A DNA stretch of 64,000 bases from Topomyia yanbarensis (GCF_030247195.1 NC_080672.1:185919872-185983871); one strand, 5' to 3'; positions 46,745 to 59,715 are shown, counted from the first letter of the stretch. Numbers and translations are program-made. The notes: generated by a model not told the origin, from the letters alone.

Positions 46745-48348
46745 TCACGCGTTGGTGACTTCGTCTGTGTGTATTCCTGATGTGGGTGGCTTTCGATTTT
46801 TCCTGCGGGACAGCTTGGTTAGAATCCTGTGAATTTCTTGTCTAAAATAGAGAAGGGCAAATGTTGTTAGGGTTAGGCTGAGCGCCGTTGAGATTGAGAT
46901 TCCGCTAAGCAGGCTCCAGTTCCAAACATCATGATTGAACTGTTTCAGATGAATGTGATCCAGTAGCTTCCGGTTTTCTAGACTCCTGTTGTCGAGAGTT
47001 GTTTTGTTGTGTGTTGGTACCAGTTGTTGTTTTATGACTAGGTCATGCATGGCTCCTTGGAAGATTGATTGTTTAATGGTTATGTTTTGGGATACGAAAA
47101 TTTCCGTTTTGAAATGTATTTTGCAGTTCCAGAAGGAAATGATGAAGTTGCCGTTCAACTTCCGATTGGCGGGGCCACAATTTGATATTAGTTCGTTATT
47201 TTTTGCGTTGTTTATGAGAAGTGTGTTATCAGAAACGAGCTTAGCTATTGTTTCATTTTCTGTTTTTGTGTTACATTGACTGTTCACTCCCAAGATGATT
47301 GGGTAGATGCAGTCATCGTTGAATGGTTTGATGAATGTACTTTGTTGAACGTAGTTGTCTGGTTGTGAGGTTGTGTAAAGATTTTTCCGATCTTTGATGA
47401 TGAATTTTGGGTAGTCTGTAATGATCGAATTGTTGTTGATTAGCGGGTGAATTTCTAGTACAATGGCTTCCCTTTCTTGTAGTTTTGGCACACCTAATAT
47501 GTATAATAGTGTGTCCTTATTGAGAGCGATTTTGGGAGTTAGATATGACAGAGCTTGGTCCGGTATTTCGATTTTGACACCCTGTTCTTCGAACAATGTT
47601 TTCATAAGATGAATTTCCTTTAGGGATAAGACTTTGTTGCTTGGAATTGAAGCTTTTGCGAGAGTTACCGTTTCTAGTATGTTTTCTAGTATTTTGTTGA
47701 CTGTTTCTATGTTGATTATTGTGTTTATGAGTTGGATTTCGTTTAAGATGAGGTTATTGTCGTTTGCATTCTCTATTAGTTTGTTAATAGTTTTTGTGAC
47801 GTCCTGGATTCTTTTACCAAGTTGTGTGTTAATCCGAGTCTGTTGATTATTTCCGTCGACTAGTTTATTGAGCGTGTCGTTTATCAGATGAAGGTCTTGG
47901 GCGTCCGGGCTTCCTCCGATCCATTTCCATACTGTTCCTACGGTGTCCCATCTTTTTTGGCGATGTGGCTTAATTTGCAAGAAATTATTGTAGAGTTCCT
48001 TAACTTTGTATTGAATTATGGTAGATAACTGGGAATTAGTTTTTCTGTATGCTATATTTATCAAGCAGTCTATTGTAGTCTCTATATCTGTCAAGTTTAT
48101 GGGGTGTATAACGTTAATAACTCCTGTCTGAATTTTACAATGACCTTTCTCTAATACCAATAACGGTTTTTTTTGTTAAGGTTAGTTAGTTCTAATTCTT
48201 GGCTTTTTATTATTGTTAAAATTGTTGTGAAAATTAAAGCTATATGAATTGGTGGGAATTGTCTCATTTTCCTGACGTTTCGTGTCGAGTGAAGGAGTTT
48301 GGGGGATTTTAATCTACGGCTTGGGATGGCTGAAACGAGAAATTTCAA
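46745..48348 (-). pseudogene. Provirus env (envelope glycoprotein), frameshifted
   Basis: Encodes the membrane fusion glycoprotein typical of errantiviruses. The main frame (48160-46745, 471 codons) has a dibasic RQKR cleavage site at residues 67-70, followed by a Gly/Trp-rich stretch fitting a fusion peptide. A long helical, Asn/Ile-rich ectodomain comes next, then a membrane segment near residues 419-439 and a short basic tail. The N-terminal signal-like hydrophobic stretch lies in another frame, from ATG 48267 within 48348-48151. The two frames part at an 8-base T run (A run in the sense strand) at 48167-48174, so a single slip there breaks the gene. No other stop is visible. Confidence 0.85.
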
Positions 48349-48447
48349 AAGTTTTTAGTGTTTATATTCTTTTTTTTGTCTCCGTGTGGTTTGAGGCCCC
48401 TTTGGAATCTGAAAAAGGAAAGTGACAGGTATTATTAGGTGATTAAA
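48349..48447 (-). other. pol-env junction
   Basis: Short non-coding gap between the integrase stop and env. A splice acceptor for env RNA would be expected here, but I cannot single one out. Confidence 0.3.
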
Positions 48448-49091
48448 CTAGTTGTTTTTTCTTAATCTTTTTAGTTTGTTTTTATTGCGCTTAACATTCC
48501 TATTAATCTTTATAGTTTTACCGTGGTTTTCCAAGCATTTTGTAGCTATGTATCTGGGGTCGACTTTCTTCATAGTACCCTTTTTAATATGAATGTCGCT
48601 GTTTACGTTAATATTTGGTGGTTCTTCCTTTTTGTGGTTGTATTTTTTCATATTGTTTTGTGCTTTTTCCAAATTGAGGATTATTTTATCGAATAATTTT
48701 TGGGCTGCTTCCGAAATTTCTGCCGGGTTCGTAATGTTTCTCTGATTGAACACTACTTCGTTGGGAGTGAACGAGGTAGCTGAATGTACTGTTTCGTTGT
48801 ATAATGCGTTTACAACGGACATGATTTCTAGGGAGGATAGTTCAGGGTATTTGTGTTTATTGGTATTAAACATTTCTATTATAGTACTGTGGGTCTTTTC
48901 TATTTGCCCGTTCGATTCGGATGAGGATGCGAATTCAATATTAATTCCTAAGTTTGCCAGGAAACCTTTAAGCTGAATGCTGGTAAAGGTTGCCTCATGG
49001 TCGCACACAATAGTTTTTGGTAATCCGAAATTTCTGAAATAGGAAGTCAAGGCGTTTTGAATGTCCGCCGTGTTTCTTGTGGGTATTTCGA
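48448..49091 (-). pseudogene. Provirus integrase, catalytic core and C-terminus
   Basis: Frame 49050-48448 shows the later part of the DDE core: IVCDHEATFTS (Asp) and about 35 residues on SNGQIEKTH (Glu). A Lys/Asn-rich C-terminal region follows (VDPRYIATKCLENHG). The start of the core and the zinc-binding domain are in the next frame upstream, so a frameshift lies between about 49050 and 49115. Confidence 0.85.
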
Positions 49092-50216
49092 TTAATTGTA
49101 AGTGCTTGGAAAATGAAAATATGAATGTTTGTCCATACCAAAGATGTCCATGTGAACTCTCTGGAAGGGAGATTTTTCGATTGGCCTTGGTGAAATTTTA
49201 ATGTTGTATGGATTTCGCTCATACTTGTGTTGCGCGCATATGGGGCAAGAATTGTTGAAGGTTCTTATTTTCTTTATCATGTTGGGGAAGTAGTATGATC
49301 TCTTTATTTGTTTTTCTATTTCTTGAATTCCGCGATGGGCCCTTTCGTGCTCTTTTTTCACGATTGCGTCTTGTCTTTGCTCCGACAGGACGTCTTCCAC
49401 CATGTTTTGTGTGAGTACGAAGTGTGAGGGTGAACCTGAAAAGTGTTCTCGGTATACTTCTTGTATGAGTTGTAGAGTGTCTTCGGGGGCGAGGATAGCG
49501 GTTTGCTTTCCATTATGATATTGTTTGATGGTGTTTGTTATCAAATCTTTGTTGAGATTGTCACTACAAATAATGGTTCGGGTATGATGAGGAAATATTG
49601 TCTCATGGATAGTTGTGTTGATTCTGGCGTGTTTAAAAATTATTTGATTTCTGTAGATGTTAATTGGTCGTTCCGTAAAGTGTAGGAAGAAGTCTGAAGA
49701 GGTGTCTGCAGAGTGGACTGTGCTATCATCGGTTTCTGTCATATTGATTTCTACTTTTCTACTCAAGGCGTCAGCGACGACGTTTGTTCTACCTGTCTTG
49801 TATTCTATGGTGTAGTCATAGTTTTCCAGCTCAAGCCTCCATTTCAGTATTTTGGTGTTTTTGTTCGAGGTTTTTATAAATGTTAGTGGTTTGTGGTCTG
49901 TCACTAGTGTGAACTTATGGCCGTATAGGTAAGGTTTAAATTTTGCGGTAGCCCAGATTATGGCAAGGGCTTCTTTTTCAATAGTCGGGTAGTTAACTTC
50001 ATGTTTATTTAGTGTTCTTGAAGCAAATGCTATCGGGTGGTCTTTGTTATCGTGTATTTGCGACAATACGGCACCTATTGCGTAATTAGAGGCGTCTGTT
50101 GTCAAAATAAAGGGTTTCTCGAAGTCGGGGTAAATTAATATGGGATCTGATGTTAGCATCTTTTTGCATTTGGCGAAGGCTTCAACGTATTCTGGGTCTT
50201 TTGTGTTGAGTATCAT
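49092..50216 (-). pseudogene. Provirus RNase H and integrase zinc domain
   Basis: RNase H: FILTTDASNYAIGAVLSQ, YPTIEKEALAIIWA, VTDHKPL and NVVADALSR. After a linker comes the HHCC zinc domain of integrase (H-x3-H in EHERAHRG and CPICAQH), ending with VHMDIFG at the start of the core, where the frame is lost. Confidence 0.9.
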
Positions 50217-50335
50217 TCCTTTTTTAGGTATTTTGTCATTGGTCTCGCTATTTTTGAAAAATCCATGATAAATTTCCTGTAGTAACTAAGCAGTCCTAGA
50301 AATTGTTTTATCTGTTTTTCGTTCTGTGGCAGAGT

Positions 50336-51348
50336 TCAGTTGAGAATTTCTTTGATTTTATCTGGGTTTGGCTTAACGCCTTTTTCTGTTATTATGTGTC
50401 CTAGGAATTCACATTCTTTTCTTAAGAATTCGCACTTATCCACCTGGATTTTCAAATTTGATAGGGTTAGTCTTTCGAGAACTTTTGCAAGATTTTCTAA
50501 ATGGTGTTTCAAATTCCTGCCAAACACTATTATGTCGTCTAGGTATACGTAACAAACTCTTCCGATTAGGTCTCCTAGTATTGAGTTCATAGCTCGTTGA
50601 AATGTCGCCGGTGCGTTTTTTAATCCGAACGGCATTCGTAGGAATTCATAATGTCCTTGATCCGTGCTGAAAGCAGTTTTATTTCTTGAACTTTCGTCGA
50701 GTTCAATCTGGTGGAAACTTGATTTTAAATCTAGAGTGGTGAAGTATGTTGCTTTCCCCAAACTGTCGAGTATGTCTTCAATTTGTGGTATGGGGTGTTT
50801 GTCCTCGATCGTTTCATCGTTCAATTTACGATAATCGATGACAACCCTGAATTTCCTTTTCCCAGATGCGTCCAATTTCTTGGGAACTACCCAAATTGGT
50901 GCGTTCCACGGAGATTCTGAGTGTGTTATGATGCCGTTTTCCAGCATATCGTTGACTTGTTCTTTTACGGTTTCTTTATGAGCGTGGGGGTATCTGTAGG
51001 TTTTTGTATAGACCGGGAGGTCGTCAGTTGTGTTAATTTCATGTTTAATTTTCGTAGTTGCAGTAAGTTTTTCGTTTTCTTTAAGTATTACATCGCTATG
51101 GTTCTTAAGGGTATCTATTAGTCGGTCTCTTTCGAACTTGGAAAGGTGTTTTGTTCTGATTAGTTCGTCGAATGGGTGTGGTTCCAATTTTTTCATATTC
51201 GGTTTGTCTGAGAAGAAACTGCGTGTTTCGAAGTTGTTAACTTGTAATTTTAATTCCGGGAATGAGGTCTGTGAGATTGGTTTCTTGTTTGCTCGAATTA
51301 CGACTGTGGTTCTATTATTTTTAGCTCTATAGATTCCGGGTTCGATGA
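50336..51348 (-). pseudogene. Provirus reverse transcriptase
   Basis: RT with GIITHSESPWNAPIWVVPKK, FRVVIDYRKLN, LDLKSSFHQIEL, FRMPFGLKNAP-type block (reads FLRMPFGLKNAPATFQRAMN) and catalytic YLDD. It ends at a TGA (50336-50338), beyond which the connection to RNase H is out of frame. The upstream join to protease is also shifted near 51362. Confidence 0.9.
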
Positions 51349-51855
51349 TTATGTTTTCATTTTTGAAGGTTTAGTTACAAGCCAATCACCGTTTTTATCG
51401 GTGCCAAGGGTGAGAAAATGATTTTGTTCGATTCTCGTTGGTTCGATGTTGTATTTATGAACCGGGAATATTGTGTCGCCCACTGTTAGTGTGAGATTCT
51501 GATAATTTAATACGGCGTTGAATTTGGAAAGGGTTTCTGTCCCTATAAGACCATCGAACTCGGGGTGGAAATCTAATTCATATAGGGTAATTGGTGGTAA
51601 TTTTTCACTTAGTACTTTACATTTACCCTTTTTGTTTACTATTCTATTACCTGTAATGTTTTTAGTGGTGGTAGGTGTGATTGTTTTTGTCTTACTAAGT
51701 ATGCCATGCTTCACAATGTTCTTGTTGGCTCCTGAATCAATTAAAAATTTAAAGGTTTGGCCCGTATTTTGTTTGGTGATTACGAGATATGGTAAAAAAT
51801 TGTGTGACTTCAGTTGCTTTGTTACGTCTCTGAGTTTTGAGTTGAAATACAACAA
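51349..51855 (-). CDS. Provirus protease
   Basis: An aspartic protease with the active-site LIDSGANKNIV and a later GLIGTETL flap-side motif. It overlaps the end of gag by 34 bases in the -1 frame. A canonical slippery heptamer, A AAT TTT in the gag frame, lies at 51861-51855 (sense AAATTTT), supporting expression by -1 ribosomal frameshifting. Confidence 0.8.
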   Translation of the reverse strand: MLYFNSKLRDVTKQLKSHNFLPYLVITKQNTGQTFKFLIDSGANKNIVKHGILSKTKTITPTTTKNITGNRIVNKKGKCKVLSEKLPPITLYELDFHPEFDGLIGTETLSKFNAVLNYQNLTLTVGDTIFPVHKYNIEPTRIEQNHFLTLGTDKNGDWLVTKPSKMKT

Positions 51856-52994
51856 AAATTTTCTTCCGTTTCGCTTTGCTCACTTTCCGTATCTCCATCG
51901 GAAATTTCGTTATTATTTATTTGTTTGTTCAGTGTTAATTTGCTTCGGATTGAGGAATCGACGTCCATTGGCTCGGTTTTAAATTTTTGTTGAGATGGTT
52001 CGAATTTGGGTTGATTGAACTTGTGCCGGTTTGGTTTGACTTCGTCGTTCCGGTTTTTTAAATTTTTATTGAAGTTGCTGTTTTCTCCAGATGGACTGTA
52101 TTTAGGATATTGTTTCTGTTTATCGTAAGCTTGTTCGATATCTTTAGGACCGTTTGCCTGGACATAGCCGAAGTAGGGTTTTTGTAGGCCACTAATAAAT
52201 GCTGCTAGGCTGTATTCTTCTATAAATGAATTTATGGCGTCCCAATTGGAGTTGTATTTTGTATTTTGTTTTGCGATCGATTTTATATTCTGTATTAATT
52301 GTTTGGTTTTCTGGTAATATTGATTAACATTACCATCCATTTTTGTATGCCAGAGTTGACAGTTGTATGTGGATAATTCTTGTTTGTCGCCTAGGCAGGC
52401 GTTTAGAATTTCCTTAATTTCAGTGAAGGTTGTAGGGCTTCCGTTTGTACACAAGATGTCCCTTGCTTCACCTTCAATTTTATTTGCCACTGCTGTGACG
52501 TACATTTGGAATATAGATGGACTCATTAAGGGTTCAAATACACTCAAAGTTTTTTCTGCTGTCTCCAGCCAGCTGTTTAATTGTTTTTTGCTCCCTTTAA
52601 ATGTGGGTAGCATTTTGATTGGGTCAGGTATCTTGAACGGATCACCTGACGTAGTTAAGTATTGTGGTGATTGCGGCGTCGGCATAAATTGTCCGGCACT
52701 CGCGCTGCTATTAATTTATGCTTGTATAGCACCTAAGAATGTTTTTTGCTGTTGTTGCCTGTTACTAATTTGTTTTAGTGCAGCTAAGATATCATCCATG
52801 GTGGGGTGATCAACGGGTTGATCATTAGTGTTGTTGAGCGACATAATGTTTGTCAGCTCGTCAATTTTTCCTTGGTCGATGGGAACGTGTGAATGTCCTC
52901 CGGACTCGATGGAATCGATAGATTCTTCTGAAGAGCTCAAATTCCTGCTGCACAGAAATTTGTTTTGCCTTGCGTCTTTCAGTGCTTTTGGCAT
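51822..52994 (-). pseudogene. Provirus gag, one in-frame stop
   Basis: Starts MPKALKDARQNKF at 52994. A TAA at 52716-52718 interrupts the frame, which then continues unchanged through the capsid-like region (PIKMLPTFKGSKKQLNSWLE, FISGLQKPYFG) to TAA 51822-51824. There is no CCHC knuckle; the C-terminal part is rich in Asn, Lys and Gln, as usual for this group. Only a single base change separates this from an open frame. Confidence 0.85.
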
Positions 52995-53009
52995 TCGTTA
53001 ATTTCAAAG

Positions 53010-53135
53010 AACGACACTTATCTAGTAGTGTGTTGTTCGAATTAGCGCCTATCTGGTAGTACGTCAATTAGAAGATCGTCTATTTAGTAGTGCGATCTTC
53101 TGGTTGGATGAGCGCCTATCTGGTAGTACGCTGAT
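53010..53135 (-). promoter_or_regulatory. Four-copy leader repeat, provirus 5' UTR
   Basis: Four copies of about 19 bp between primer site and gag: two identical (GCGCCTATCTGGTAGTACG at 53045 and 53112) and two variants (ACTTATCTAGTAGTGTG at 53016, CGTCTATTTAGTAGTGCG at 53077). The third sits in a 9 bp hairpin, AGAAGATCG..CGATCTTCT. The spacing is about 28-35 bp. The place matches where gypsy carries its insulator repeats, but the sequence is different. Confidence 0.7.
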
Positions 53136-53379
53136 CCGAAATGAGTAATGTTTTTCTTTGAAATTAAAAAAAAACTCACTCACCTGTCGTGGTGTAGGTA
53201 GCTGAAGAACGCTGGTGGTGCTCCACGTGTTTATCGGCGGGGGATCCTCGAATCACTCTGGCGGCTGTTGCCTTCAGCCAGCGATGCTAAGTTTTATTTT
53301 AGCGGGTATCACTGTTTTTCACTTTGTTAGGATGAAAGTCCACTGTTTTTCCGATAAATCACTTCTTCACTTCCTAATA

Positions 53380-53391
53380 CCGGCTGCGCCA
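53380..53391 (-). promoter_or_regulatory. Primer binding site
   Basis: The sense strand reads TGGCGCAGCCGG, complementary to a tRNA 3' end (CCGGCTGCGCCA), three bases inside the 5' LTR. Confidence 0.75.
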
Positions 53392-53394
53392 ATA

Positions 53395-54136
<742 letters not shown>

Positions 54137-54835
54137 TTGAAAGTTTTATTGAATATTTCGAAAGTACATGCTTTTGAAAATATCTGTGCGGAATTTCATC
54201 CAGATCGGAGCTCCAGATTTCAAACTACAGCCGTTCGCAGCGCGCTGGTTCTTCCGCGAATGATGTTAACACAAAACTTTGAACGCAATTATCTCGGAAC
54301 TAAGTTTTTTGAAAAGTACCGTTGCGGTGAACGTGATATATCAAGAACTATTCATCCGATCTTCATCAAACTTTTTTTTGAATTGTTTGTATTTATATTC
54401 TCGTGTACTTGAACGGTTCCTTTTTCATCCAAAAATTTTCGATTCTTTGTAATGGATTTTTGTTTAAAATTTTGCACAACAAAAAAAATCAATTTTTTCG
54501 GTCAAAATGTTTTTTAGTAGGATTTTTTTTCTTGGGAAACCGATACGTTCAAGTACACCACAATACATTTTTCTTCAATAATCTTTTTACTTTTTTTAAT
54601 TTCTGTTGAGTGGTTCGGCTTGGAGAGCGTTCACCGCAAACCTCTGCCATAAAAACACGCTTCCGGGTATAGGCCATAACTCCACCAACCTTGAATATTT
54701 TTTCAATACAACTTGTTTTTTCGAACTTCGATCGTACTACAAACGAATTGTCTTTCGCTTTTTCTTGCATAAAACAGAAAAAACCACGAACTTAGCTCGC
54801 TTTTTCGCCACAACTTTGTATATAACCCCTTAAAT
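54137..54835. repeat. Diverged copy of the 57 kb repeat
   Basis: Shares with 57080-57725 the blocks GAAAATATCTGTGC, AGCCGTTCGCARCGCGCTGG, AAAAGTACCGTTGCGGTGAA, CGGTTCGGCTTGGAGAGCGT and CACAACTTTGTATATAACCC. Clearly older than the other two copies. Confidence 0.8.
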
Positions 54836-55639
54836 AAATAATAAATACTCTACACCCTATAAGTTGATACAAATTTATAAAAAACAGCTATTTTTTATCG
54901 GAGAACGCGGTTTTTGAGTCGCAAAAATTTTAAAGATCAAAATAAAATGAATCTAAATAGGTGGCAATATAATTTCCACCGCCCGTTAAAAAACGTCAGT
55001 CTTCCTAATGTTTGCTGTACTTCAAACGGGACCAGTGCGAATATAAAGACCAATCGATCTGGATCAGAAATTCACAAATGAGTGAAGGTGGTTTATTGCT
55101 TATTACCTGATTAACAATAAATCACCCCTGGATTTTGAAAACAAATTGCATCTGTCATACGCGAACGGTGGGTGGCCTGTCTAGCTTACACTTGTATAAC
55201 GATGAAGCTATTCAAACAGGGTTGCTATGATTAATAATAAAAGCCACTTGTTTTGAAGTCATGCTACTTCTTTAGTTAATAACTTTTCTCAGCGAATTTT
55301 CAGAAACTTACAATGTTCCACGAATGTGTTCAGTAGAAGAATACCTTTAGAAATATATAGTGTTCTCATGAATTGGTTGATGAGGTGATTTTTTAAGAAT
55401 TTATTTTCAATTTTAACCGATTTTCCATACTAATTCCATATAAACTTTGAAATTTTTGGAGAACCGTAGAGACAACCGAACGTTACCAAAATTTGCACAA
55501 TTACTAAGGGCCATAAAAGGAATCAGTAGAGCCTGGTGGAGCTAAAAGTCAAAAATTGAACCAGTCTAATCTTTGATCTCCCGACATGATGGTACAGCGC
55601 GGAGAGAAACTGGAGCGTTCCCTTCAGGGACACACTAAG
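54836..55639. other. No recognised gene
   Basis: AT-rich; nothing recognised. Confidence 0.35.
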
Positions 55640-56690
55640 CGATCTTTCCCAGAAATGCTTTAGATAGCTACGCCACTGCTGGTTTCTACACATATCGATA
55701 CTAGTTTGTCTACTGACGATAGTGACTCTGATCAACACCAGCAGGGAACATTTTCTGGTGCGCCTAGAAGCAATAGAAAAAGGAGAAACCGAAACCGAAA
55801 CAGTACTAACGAGAGAGTGATACGATAATGTAACAAAAAACCCAGGGCCAGACATAATCAAATTTAGCTTGTTTAATAATCTGCCAAGAGACGCTTGTTC
55901 AATTAATTTAATATGTTTCTCAAAGGTAACATTGTCCCTCATGGCTGGAGGCAAGTGAAGGTCCACGCCATTCAAAAAAACAAGATAAACGGCCTCCGAT
56001 CACAACTCGTATGGACCGATTGAAATGCTCTCTTCTATTCGGAAGTTGTTCTAGAAAATCGAGAAAATGGCTTACTGTCAAATATACAAGTTGGCTTTCG
56101 CAAAGGCAAAAGGACAAACGATTGCCTTGCGTTGCTCTCAACAGGAATTCAAATGGCATGTGCTAACAAAGAGCAGATGGCATCAGTTTTGTTACTGATT
56201 CAGGGGGCTTGTTGTCTGAAAAACATATATGTATTTTTCGCAAAGTTATTTATCGACATCACGAATTAGCTACATGGGCCTTCGCCAGGGCTTATGTCTA
56301 AGTCCCCTTCTCTACAACTTTTTAGTGAATGACATTGACGAATGTCTTGTAAATTGCGTTACGCTAGGGCAACTTTCAAATGACGTGTGGTCTCTATTAC
56401 AGATCGCAAAGCTGTCGATTTGCAAGGAGCATTGCAAGATATCTTGAACAATTTGCCTACTTGGGCCTTCCAGCTGGGTATGGAATTCTCCAAGGAGAAC
56501 ACTAAGCCAATCGCACAAGCATGTGCCGATGTTCCACCAGATCTCAACTATTAAATTCCGTTCAAGCCCGAGTAATATCCTCCAATGTCCCGATGCGGGA
56601 TGCACTGGCAAGCCGCGATCTCCTCTATATGTCCCTCGCATGCACCTTCCCAAAACCATCAATATATAGATTTAACCGCTCCTTTTATTT
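55640..56690 (+). pseudogene. I/LOA-type LINE ORF2 fragment, heavily decayed
   Basis: Plus-strand pieces across several frames match the order of the 24-28 kb LINE: PGPDIIKFSLFNNLP, then RISYMGLRQGLCLSPLLYNF, VNDIDECLVNCVTLGQLSND (where ADD has decayed), and at the end VPMRDALASRDLLYM, the last residues of the RNase H region. A large part between RT and RNase H is deleted. The 3' end is near 56680. Confidence 0.75.
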
Positions 56691-56999
56691 TTCTTATCAT
56701 TCTCAGAAGTGTCCTCTTCCACATATATCGTACAACATTGATGGTTTGATTCAACTTCAAAGTGACACAAAACATCTTTGTCGAAAAAGTTAACAAACGC
56801 GGAATTTGCAGCACAAACATCACAAGCGCAACTCGGTATGTAGCCGATCGTCATCTGACGAAGACCGCACGAGTCTGCAATCGGTGACGTTGATCTCCCG
56901 TTTGCTTGAAACCCTGTCTCTGATACCAAGGAATTAACCCCCCTCCCCCTCAATCTGATTTTTTTAGAATTTAAAATAGAAGCAACGATCGATTTTTAA
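56691..56999. other. No recognised feature
   Basis: Short spacer, nothing seen. Confidence 0.35.
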
Positions 57000-57050
57000 A
57001 ATAACAAAATGAAATTATTCAGCTCATGTTCTAAAAAATGAAGAAGTTTT
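57000..57050. repeat. 51 bp direct repeat, left
   Basis: AATAACAAAATGAAATTATT to AAGAAGTTTT, repeated exactly at 59792-59842. The two copies bound the 57051-59791 segment like a long target-site duplication. Confidence 0.85.
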
Positions 57051-57967
57051 CTCCTTCATCGTTAAGGGTTAAGTTGGAACTCAAAAAAACTCAACTGTTG
57101 AAAATATCTGTGCAAAATTTTATCCAGATCGGAGAACTAGATTTGAGACTATAGCCGTTCGCAACGCGCTGGTTCTTTCGCTAATGAAGTTAACACAAAA
57201 CTTTAAAATTATCTCGGAACTAAGTTTCTTGAAAAGTACCGTTGCGGTGAACGTGATATCTCAAAAACTATTCATCCGATTTTCATATTTTTTTTTGAAT
57301 TGTTTGTATTTACACGTGTACTTCAACGGTTACTTTTTATCCAAAAATTATCAATTCTTTGCAATGAATTTTTGTTTAAAATTGTGAACACCACAAAATT
57401 CAATTTTTTGATCATCATGATTTTATTGGGAAACCGCTCCGTCTTAGTACACCATAATACATTTTTCTTCAATAATCATTTTACTTTTTTGATTTCAGTT
57501 GGGCGGTTCGGCTTGGAGAGCGTTCACCGCAAACTTGCCAAAAACACACTTCGATGATGGGAACCCCGCCAATCGTGAATATTTTTGTTTCTTGAACTTA
57601 TTTTTTCGAACTTCGATAATACTACCAACGCCTTTTCAATTAAAATTTGCATAAAGCACTTTAAAAAATATCGCGAACTTAGCTCACTTTTTCGCCACAA
57701 CTTTGTATATAACCCCTTAATTGAGGTATATTTCAGTCCCTAGAGTGGCTCAGCTTGTTAAACAAAGCCTACGTAACCTCCATCCCCACGTTAAAACACA
57801 CAAAATTCACATCAGATTTAGAAACCATTTTGTAAGTTTCTATCACAGGGTCTCTATAAAGTAGCCTTGCTTTATTGGTATTATTGAAATATCTCATGAA
57901 GTATTCAGACTTCCGTATGAATCTTTTGCACCATCTTTCCAACATGGTTCTATATATTTAGAAAGTA

Positions 57968-59715
57968 AAAACCTATTTTAATCCACCTAGCGGTGCAATT
58001 GTGCCTTTCTCAATCATGAATCACGAGAATGTGTGCGTTGTTTATATTCATTAAAAACTTTTAAATGCATATATTACATTTTATTATTATACATCACATG
58101 ACAACTATATACAGGAAAATAAATCATTATTCGAGTTCTAAAATTTTGTAAAAGAAAAAACAGCCACGGTAATATTGAACTGAAAAAAGGTGCGAAATCG
58201 GCAAAGTCCCAAAAAGTTGATTTTTATAAAAAAATTTTTTTCGAGATAACATGAAATCTCGACGTTTCATGCATTTTAAAGATGATTGGCATCAAAAATA
58301 CAAATTCGATTTCTGAAATTTCATGAGGTCCCCCCTTTGAAAAAAAATTTGAGTTCCGGCTTATATGGGAATTTCATATGTGACCGGACGATTTAGTCTA
58401 TATTTCCGGACCCACACACCAAAAAAATCTGAATTTTATCGTTGACGTAATTGCAAACATGACACAATTAAACAAACCGTAATTTACGAAATGACGGAAC
58501 ATTACCGTGTTCCGTTTAACTTTACATGAAACATATACTTTACATGCCCAATAACATAAAATTACACTTCCTACCATTCAGAACAAACGCTGTATGTGGA
58601 GTAAAATTACATGATTTACGAAATTAAACGTCGTGTAAAATTAAAATCAAACGTAAAACTAAGGCATTTTTGATGTTCGTATATGTCATGGTCAGGAGAC
58701 TTAAATTTACACTATTTTTTCTAGGTGTGCATATAAGCGATCCGTACGAAATTTTATATACATCTATGGGGATGTTATAGCTATCATTTGGGACTAAATT
58801 TGTGAAAATCGGCCCAACCATTTCCGGGAAACTGATGTGAGTTCGTAAATTTTGAAAGATGGCCGCTTTTCCCGGGCACTTCCGGAACCGTCTATGGTGG
58901 TCAATGTAGTCAACGAAAGTTTGGTTGGCCGTCGGTGACCTAGAACAGCAAATTTAAGTTGTTTGAGAGACATTTTAGCGAAATTTTTACCTTTTTTGCT
59001 TTCATCGGATTATCGGTTTGAATCACAATTTGCTATGTGATCGCACGCCACAACCTGTAACTCCGGAACCGGAAGTCGAATCGGGATGAAATTAAATAGC
59101 CATTTACGGGGACGCAATACCTTTCATTTGAGGCCAAGTTTAGTCGAATCGGTCTAGCCATCTCCGAGAAACCGATGTGACTATTATTCTGAATTTAGAT
59201 ACTTCCGCCGGGGCTTCCGGAACCGATGATGGTGGCCAATGTGGCCAAATAGACTTTGAATGGATGTTAGTGACCTAATACTACAAATCGAAGCAGTTGT
59301 GGTCATATTTTGGAAAAATTTTCACCTTTATACATTCATTGCAGAATTTATTAAAATCGACATTTTCTGCGTGTTCGTACTCATCACCCTGTAATTCCGG
59401 AACCGGAAGTCGGATCCATTAGAAATTCAATAGCAGCCTATGGGAACGTTGCACCTTTCATTTGGGTAAAGTTTGTAAAAATCGGTTCATCCATCTCTGA
59501 GAAAAGTGAGTGAGATTGTGTTCGCGTACACACACAGACGCACATACACACACATACATACACACACATACATACACACACACATACATACACACAGACA
59601 TTTGCCGAACTCGACGAACTGAATCGAATGGTATATGTCACTTAGCCCTCCGGGCCTCCGTTAAAAAGTCGGTTTTCAGAGCAATTGCAATACCTTTCTA
59701 TTGAGAAAGGCAAAA
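57968..59715. mobile_element. CCTRTTTTAATCC-family copy
   Basis: Starts CCTATTTTAATCCACCTAGC and ends CCTTTCTATTGAGAAAGGC. Internally repeated blocks (AACTCCGGAACCGGAAGTCG at about 59057 and a variant at 59395; ATGGTGGCCAATGT near 58893-59240) show several diverged units. Same family as 15263-20604. Confidence 0.7.
59528..59601. repeat. CA/CATA microsatellite
   Basis: ACACACAGACGCACATACAC and similar, just before ATTTGCCGA. A shorter version lies at the same place in the other family copy (20468-20494), so it belongs to the element. Confidence 0.9.

Noticed and set aside
59438..59704. Cys/Val-rich and His/Thr-rich ORFs
   Set aside because: Translation of the CA microsatellite.
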